Source: Hyphomicrobiales bacterium (GTDB lineage Bacteria; Pseudomonadota; Alphaproteobacteria; Rhizobiales; S144-35). From it: a stretch of DNA of 10,717 nt. Position numbers and translations under genes: made by a program. Every line of letters begins with the position of its first letter. Positions within the stretch are counted from its first letter, which is position 1. This document shows positions 7,059-10,717 of the stretch, one piece after another. Where the stretch lies: contig WGBT01000036.1 of the NCBI GenBank assembly GCA_015494185.1, positions 1 to 10,717 of the forward strand, read 5' to 3'. The notes below the pieces were generated by a model that was given only the letters and a program-made list of their open reading frames with translations, did not search any database and was not told the DNA's origin.

Positions 7059-7326
7059 AGCGGTTTGGGCTGATGGGCGCCGATCAAGATAAAAGGACAG
7101 GTTGACGGCCCCCCTCACAGTTATGTACTAAAGCTGGAGAGAACGCTAAGAGGGAGGCAGAGAAGAGGGGGCTAAAGGGATGCAGATGCAAGAGGGATCA
7201 AGGCAGCGTCAGCTAATTAAAGGGGAAGGGGGAAGAGGGAAATGTTGAACAGTATTCGTTGATCTTAAAGAACGAGGCAATTTTTGTAGACTTGGGAATT
7301 GCAAAAATATTTGGGTATTTTTGAAA
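7059..7326. other. Purine-rich spacer between the DUF983 gene and rpmG
   Basis: I find no gene here. From about 7131 to 7242 the plus strand is strongly purine-biased, with repeated GAGGG, AGGGGG and GGGGAAGGGGG blocks that mimic Shine-Dalgarno sequences. Upstream, TTGACG (7102-7107) and TACTAA (7126-7131, 18-base spacer) could be a promoter reading into it. A 22-codon ORF starts at ATG 7180 (MQMQEGSRQRQLIKGEGGRG...) and is probably chance. Some relatives carry a NUDIX hydrolase gene in this position; no trace of one is recognisable. Confidence 0.4.
7292..7321 (+). promoter_or_regulatory. Weak candidate promoter of rpmG
   Basis: TTGGGA (7292-7297) and TATTTT (7316-7321) are 18 bases apart in an A+T-rich stretch, with only five bases before the rpmG ATG. 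If used, the mRNA would be leaderless or nearly so. The -10 match is poor, and an upstream promoter is equally possible. Confidence 0.25.
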
Positions 7327-7494
7327 ATGGCAAAAAAAGATTCCTTGAAAATTAAACTGGTCAGCACCGCAGATACTGGCTTTTATTATGTAACCAAGAA
7401 AAATCCACGCAATCTCACCGAAAAACTCACCATGCGGAAATATGATCCCGTCGTCCGCAAACATGTCGAATTCAAAGAAGCCAAAATTAAGTAA
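7327..7494 (+). CDS. rpmG: 50S ribosomal protein L33 (bL33)
   Basis: The 55-residue product reads MAKKDSLKIKLVSTADTG, then FYYVTKKNPRNLTEKL, and ends EFKEAKIK. It spans the full length of alphaproteobacterial L33, a small basic protein of the large ribosomal subunit near the E site. The signature pattern STADTGFYYVTKKNPR and KYDPVVRKHVEFKE is complete. It has no cysteine, so it is the zinc-independent (C-minus) form. No Shine-Dalgarno precedes ATG 7327; the upstream bases are TATTTTTGAAA. It is the last gene of the plus-strand series and faces pleD across a 1.78 kb gap. Confidence 0.97.
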   Translation: MAKKDSLKIKLVSTADTGFYYVTKKNPRNLTEKLTMRKYDPVVRKHVEFKEAKIK

Positions 7495-7547
7495 TGAAAC
7501 AAACCTGTCTTAGGGCTTTGAAATAGCTCAGGGAAGGATTCGTTTCA
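7495..7547 (+). terminator. Imperfect stem-loop just after rpmG
   Basis: TGAAAC (7495-7500) starts directly after the rpmG stop and pairs with GTTTCA (7542-7547). A weaker inner stem near GGGCT/AGCTC is possible, and the bases after it read CAACTTTTCT. This could terminate rpmG transcripts, but the stem is interrupted and the T-run is short. Confidence 0.3.
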
Positions 7548-7875
7548 CAACTTTTCTCCAAACCTTGGTGCAAAAGGTTCTAGCGGGGGATTATGGTCTG
7601 TTGGCCTCCAGGGGGGGAGGTATGCCCGAAATTGTGAATTTTTCTCACAGAAAACAGAAACAAGTCATGCAGAGGGATCTATTTCTAAAAGCCGCTGTTT
7701 CTTAAGATAAACCGAGTAGAAGGAATATATTGGGGGGAGCTTTATTCTGTTGATGATATAAAGGACGCCCCATTTATGCCTTAATTCTTGTCCGGAATAT
7801 GTCCCCCACGGGGCAACAGGATGGTATTGTCTTAGAGCTTCCAACAGCAGGAGCAGGGGGAGGGAGAAAAGCTGA

Positions 7876-8120
7876 AGTGTAAAAATCTGAACTTGAGCTG
7901 ACAGATAGTGTCAGGTGTTGACAACACCTTCAAGCCTTCACCTGTCCTTATATTCCATGGTAAGCGGTTTTGCATTTTCAGCTGGTTTGTCAAGGATGCA
8001 ACCGCTTTGCGGCGCCGCAGGCGTCCTTGACAAACCAGCTGAAAATGCCAGTGTCTCACCATGGAATGCAAGGACGGATCTGACACGGTCTGTATGGTTG
8101 CGTGTAGACTTTTACAGCTG
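7876..8120. repeat. Large imperfect inverted repeat (fold-back element)
   Basis: The core arms at 7972-7999 and 8021-8048 are 28 bases each and complementary except for one T-G wobble. The 21-base spacer contains the perfect palindrome TGCGGCGCCGCA (8008-8019). Complementarity resumes outward at ATTCCATGGT/ACCATGGAAT (7952-7961, 8058-8067), GTCCTT/AAGGAC (7944-7949, 8070-8075) and ACAGATAGTGTCAG against 8080-8093 (12 of 14). GTAAAAATCT near 7879-7888 pairs with AGACTTTTAC at 8106-8115. The left arm has about 28 extra bases (7915-7942). This looks like a miniature inverted-repeat element or a decayed palindromic insertion. TCTTAG occurs on both sides (7830-7835, 8139-8144) and might be a target duplication. 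Confidence 0.75.
7913..7929. repeat. Perfect 17-base dyad AGGTGTTGACAACACCT
   Basis: The sequence is perfectly symmetric about A7921, with eight-base half-sites. It lies in the extra segment of the left arm of the large inverted repeat. The form is that of a dimeric repressor operator, but no promoter or gene clearly depends on it. Confidence 0.4.
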
Positions 8121-8194
8121 AGGTAAAACGCTGTTCCATCTTAGCCTTTTCTGATGCTTCATTCATGTCCCTTTATCAACTTATGCGGGCAACA

Positions 8195-8233
8195 AAGGAG
8201 AGAAGGAAAATAAAGAGAAGAAAAAAAATGAGC
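8195..8233 (+). other. Polypurine tract
   Basis: Almost 40 consecutive bases on the plus strand are A or G (GGAGAGAAGG-type blocks, then a run of A), broken by only a couple of Ts. It ends at an ATG with a six-codon ORF, so a coding role is unlikely. Confidence 0.4.
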
Positions 8234-8311
8234 CGTCGGTGTGGATAGATCCCTGCGGGTTCTCAGGCAGGCAGAAGCTCGAAAAGGGGAAGTGAGGATG
8301 CCTATAAAAAT

Positions 8312-8367
8312 CAACCCCGTGTTCTACTCGGCAGCGGGGTAAAATCCGAGTAAGACGCACGGGGTTG
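8312..8367. ncRNA. Strong stem-loop, candidate structured RNA
   Basis: CAACCCCGTG (8312-8321) pairs perfectly with CACGGGGTTG (8358-8367). An inner stem TACTCGG/CCGAGTA (8325-8331, 8346-8352) closes a 14-base loop, and two more pairs are possible in the internal loop. No T-run follows. A 14-codon ORF (MPIKINPVFYSAAG, 8298-8342) runs through the left arm and stops in the loop. Being symmetric, it could act on either strand. Confidence 0.4.
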
Positions 8368-8416
8368 ACGTGAACAAGTCGAATAGACCAAAGAGGGCGT
8401 TGGCTATTTGACTTGC

Positions 8417-8548
8417 CGATCAGTTATCTCCGGAAACGGCAATAACGAGGAGGCCACTCGCACCGTTTCCTAACTGATCGTAAACTGCTGGTCCAAACAT
8501 ATAGGAAGTCTTCCAAATGGGTGTGGAAGTCCTTTGCTGGCCCAGCAG
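8417..8548. ncRNA. Two adjacent strong stem-loops, candidate structured RNA
   Basis: In the first hairpin CGATCAGTTA (8417-8426) pairs with TAACTGATCG (8471-8480), and GGAAACGG (8432-8439) with CCGTTTCC (8463-8470). A five-base bulge TCTCC lies on the left, and a further CGAG/CTCG pair encloses GAGGCCA. Four bases later CTGCTGGTCC (8485-8494) pairs with GGCCCAGCAG (8539-8548), nine of ten, and holds an inner CTTCCA/TGGAAG stem (8510-8515, 8524-8529). Both stems are too long to be expected by chance this close together. No clear promoter or terminator tail is seen. Confidence 0.45.
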
Positions 8549-8604
8549 AATTAGAATTTATAATTTTGGCAATTGCAAGGAGAGCAGGACACTTGCGACC
8601 AAAA

Positions 8605-8803
8605 CCAAAACGCCGTTTTGGAAGCGAAGATGCTTGCAAATGGCAGGCACTCTACTCAACCACTCAAGACAACGTTCCAGCTTGATCTTTGGTTCCAGGT
8701 CTTGCTTTTTAAATACCAAGTGTAATCACTTAGAGTGACACTTCCTTGAATGGCGCTTCATTGCCCCATGATTTTTCATTGCCTTTCAAGGTTTCGGAAA
8801 CCT
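8605..8803. repeat. Three further short hairpins
   Basis: CCAAAAC-GCC-GTTTTGG (8605-8621) has a seven-pair stem. AAGTGT/ACACTT with inner CACT/AGTG (8718-8743) forms a ten-pair stem with an AAT bulge and TAG loop. AGGTTT-CGG-AAACCT (8789-8803) has six pairs. None is followed by a T-run. They continue the hairpin-rich character of the interval. Confidence 0.4.
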
Positions 8804-9249
8804 CAAATCAAGTGGCGTCAACATCCTTTGTGACTCTATGGTGCAATCGCGCTGCCCCTTTTTCTTGGCATTTAAAAACAGAACCTACAGCGTTAACAAG
8901 CTTCCCCTGTCATACTCCAACTTTTGCCTTCCATACGGCAGACTGATATCGAGCCCCAATCCAGAAAATAGCAAGCAGGCTTTCATGCTCAGACATGCAG
9001 TATGGACATACATGCTATGCAATATTATCAAAGCTTGAAAAAATCAAGTCTGTAAAGTGATTAGTCTTAACAATGTGGCAAGAAAGCCGCATGTCTGTCT
9101 ACTTTGTCGTTATATATTCTACTTAAGGGGGAATCAAACGCTTTTTTCCACAATATTTTTCTATCGATAGGTTTGAGAAGCTGCAATGAGTAGGCTCCAT
9201 GTGCACGGCATTTGATGTGGCTATTTACTCGGGAGGCCATGGACGTTAG

Positions 9250-9281
9250 GAAACACGGTTTCGACAGCTTGTTAAGCTGTC
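9250..9281 (-). terminator. Tandem stem-loops at the pleD stop codon
   Basis: GACAGCTT (9263-9270) and AAGCTGTC (9274-9281) form a perfect eight-pair stem with a three-base loop. The pleD stop codon TAA (9274-9272) overlaps this loop. Directly downstream on the minus strand GAAAC/GTTTC (9250-9262) forms a second short hairpin. There is no T-run, so this may be a factor-dependent end or an mRNA-stabilising structure. Confidence 0.4.
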
Positions 9282-10660
9282 TTGGCCATTAGCATCCCAG
9301 CGGCGATCCGATTGCGTCCTTCCTGTTTGGCCCGGTAAAGCGCGGTGTCAGCCCGTTTGAGAATGGATTCCCGGGTATCGGATGGCTCTTCATAAGCGGC
9401 CACCCCAACGCTTGCCGTAATCGGCAACGGCCCCTGAGGCAGGCCAACATCGAACGGTTCTTCGGCAATTTTCAACCGCAAGCGTTCGGCCATCAAAAAG
9501 CCTTCCTCCAAAGTCGTATTGGGCATGAGCAGGACAAATTCTTCCCCGCCAAACCGGCAGCTGAAATCGGATTCCCGGGTGAATTTCTTCAAGCGTTGCG
9601 CAAAGACTTTGAGCACCGCATCACCAATATCATGCCCATAAGTGTCATTGACCGATTTGAAATGATCGATATCCAATACCATCAAGGCAAAGGGTTTGCC
9701 CTGTTTTTTCGATTGCTCGAAATTGATATCGAAATGGTTTTCAAAAAAGCGGCGGTTATGCAGTCCCGTGAGCGGGTCGGTGAGCGCCAGATCGACGCTG
9801 GTTTGCAAGGTTTCGCGGAGCTGATCGGAAAAACGCTTATGTTTGATCTGGGAACGCACCCGAACCAGTAATTCATTACGATCGATGGGCCGTTTGACAT
9901 AGTCGTTCACGCCCATATCGAGCCCCCGTAACAGCCGGCTATTGTCGCTATCATCGGAAATGATTAAAATAGGCAAGTTACGGGTTGCTTCATTGGAGCG
10001 AACTTGAGAGCATAGCCGTAAGCCGTCAGCCCCCTCCAGATCAAGGCTGACAATCAGCAGATCATAGGCGGTTTGCGCAAGCCGTGCGGCCACTTGGCTG
10101 GGATCAATCTCAACATCGACATATTGTTCAGCCGCTAAAGTATCCACCATCCGCTTCGCCGCCCGGGGATGATCCTCCACCAAAAGTACCCGCCCCCCCG
10201 TTCCGGGAGAGTTGGAAAGCCTGGCGATCGTCTCCCCCAAGCCAAGCTGATCACTGGAGGCAACACGGGCCAGCAGCTCGTCATTGAGACGTTTCAAACG
10301 GGTGAGATTTTTGACCCGGGTGATCAGGGCAACATCGTCAACCGGTTTGGTGAGAAAATCATCCGCTCCCGCCTGCAGGCCATAAACTTTATCAGATGGC
10401 TGATCGAGTGCCGTGACCATGACGACGGGAATGTGATAGGTCTTGGGATCGCTTTTCAGCCGCTGACAGACCTCAAAGCCGTTTAAACCAGGCATCATGA
10501 CATCAAGAAGCACGATATCGGCGCGTTCACGGGCGCAAATCTCAAGGGCTTCTTGCCCATTGCGAGCGGTCATCACCTCGAAATACTCGGACATGAGGCG
10601 GGTTTTCAACAATTTCCTGTTGGCCTCGATGTCGTCAACGACTAAAATACGCGCAGTCAT
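9272..10660 (-). CDS. pleD: PleD-type response regulator diguanylate cyclase
   Basis: The 462-residue cytoplasmic protein has the PleD layout REC-REC-GGDEF and makes cyclic di-GMP from two GTP. In Caulobacter PleD drives the swarmer-to-stalked transition. The first receiver (1 to about 140) has acidic D9-D10, phosphoacceptor D53 (IVLLDVMMPG) and the TKPVDD lysine. The second receiver (about 157-285, GRVLLVEDHPRA onward) has serine where the phosphoacceptor should be (LLIVSLDLEG), so it is an adaptor for dimerisation, as in PleD. The GGDEF domain starts near DPLTGLHNRRFF. Its active-site loop is GGEEF (371-375), and the product-inhibition site RxxD is intact (R362-E-S-D365), so feedback by cyclic di-GMP is expected. 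ATG 10660 begins directly with the first REC strand. divK usually lies just upstream; only 57 bases are visible there and none is clearly divK. Confidence 0.96.
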   Translation of the reverse strand: MTARILVVDDIEANRKLLKTRLMSEYFEVMTARNGQEALEICARERADIVLLDVMMPGLNGFEVCQRLKSDPKTYHIPVVMVTALDQPSDKVYGLQAGADDFLTKPVDDVALITRVKNLTRLKRLNDELLARVASSDQLGLGETIARLSNSPGTGGRVLLVEDHPRAAKRMVDTLAAEQYVDVEIDPSQVAARLAQTAYDLLIVSLDLEGADGLRLCSQVRSNEATRNLPILIISDDSDNSRLLRGLDMGVNDYVKRPIDRNELLVRVRSQIKHKRFSDQLRETLQTSVDLALTDPLTGLHNRRFFENHFDINFEQSKKQGKPFALMVLDIDHFKSVNDTYGHDIGDAVLKVFAQRLKKFTRESDFSCRFGGEEFVLLMPNTTLEEGFLMAERLRLKIAEEPFDVGLPQGPLPITASVGVAAYEEPSDTRESILKRADTALYRAKQEGRNRIAAGMLMAKTA

Positions 10661-10664
10661 AACT

Positions 10665-10693
10665 CTTATAATTCCAAAACAAAGGTTTGTCGA
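10665..10693 (-). promoter_or_regulatory. Candidate promoter immediately upstream of pleD
   Basis: On the minus strand TCGACA (10693-10688, five of six to TTGACA), 17 bases, then TATAAG (10670-10665, five of six to TATAAT) sit four bases before ATG 10660. Initiation would fall on the start codon, giving a leaderless pleD mRNA separate from any divK-pleD transcript. No ribosome binding site is otherwise evident. Confidence 0.45.
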
Positions 10694-10717
10694 TGAAGTC
10701 TGCGGATAGAATATAGA

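Larger units (their letters stand above)
7548..9249. other. Long gene-free, stem-loop-rich, A+T-richer interval
   Basis: I find no protein gene I can support in this interval. Open frames are at most about 85 codons, lack recognisable motifs, and mostly arise inside inverted repeats. The interval carries a large fold-back (7876-8120), hairpins listed separately, a polypurine tract (about 8195-8233) and short dyads such as AACCTT/AAGGTT (7561-7579) and CTATCGATAG (9161-9170). No tRNA, CRISPR array or insertion sequence with a transposase is seen. It could be a decayed gene region, a mobile-element remnant or a source of small RNAs. Confidence 0.6.

Noticed and set aside
7055..7105. 16-codon ORF overlapping the DUF983 stop (ATGA), as a NUDIX gene remnant
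   Set aside because: It is too short, and no NUDIX motif is visible in any frame downstream.
7832..8121. Frames of 84 and 68 codons in the gene-free interval
   Set aside because: They are generated by the large inverted repeat and have no ribosome binding site or motif.
8746..9038. Overlapping 66-codon frames (NGASLPHDF... and VQSRCPFF...)
   Set aside because: They have no ribosome binding site, composition looks random, and two frames are open equally.
9161..9170. Palindrome CTATCGATAG as an operator
   Set aside because: A 10-base palindrome is common by chance and no promoter lies nearby.
10661..10717. 3' end of divK upstream of pleD
   Set aside because: None of the three minus-strand frames in the 57 visible bases reads like a DivK C-terminus; it may lie beyond the window.

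Overview
The window looks like chromosomal DNA of an alphaproteobacterium, most likely from the Hyphomicrobiales (rhizobia-like) branch. This rests on the set topA, rnr, a DUF983 zinc-ribbon membrane protein, a cysteine-free 55-residue L33 (rpmG) and a PleD-type diguanylate cyclase. The coding sequence is moderately GC-rich, and the L33 and PleD sequences have an alphaproteobacterial character. The genus cannot be settled from the sequence alone.

Layout. Positions 1-610 (minus strand) hold the first 203 residues of a protein with an N-terminal TIR domain. It runs into a P-loop NTPase of STAND type and is cut by the window edge in the middle of Walker A. Positions 787-1107 (minus) encode a 106-residue protein of unknown function. 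An A+T-rich divergent promoter region follows (about 1140-1205). Then come topA (1289-3916), a possible 57-codon ORF, rnr (4104-6425), a DUF983 protein (6570-7058), a purine-rich stretch, and rpmG (7327-7494), all on the plus strand. From 7495 to 9271 I see no convincing gene. That stretch is visibly richer in A+T and carries a large imperfect inverted repeat (about 7876-8120) and several strong stem-loops (8312-8803). pleD (9272-10660, minus) closes the window and converges on rpmG across this gap.

How the genes relate. topA, rnr and rpmG are core information-processing genes: DNA relaxation, structured-RNA decay and the large ribosomal subunit. pleD is a cell-cycle and lifestyle regulator that makes cyclic di-GMP; its usual partner divK would lie just beyond the right edge. 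The TIR-STAND gene is the accessory part and resembles NLR-like antiphage proteins.

The most interesting signals are the TIR-STAND gene, the structured gene-free interval, and translation starts. topA, rnr, the DUF983 gene, rpmG and pleD all lack a convincing Shine-Dalgarno sequence. Three of them have a -10-like box 4-6 bases before ATG, which suggests leaderless transcripts. topA and rnr are each preceded by a small ORF that overlaps their start codon.
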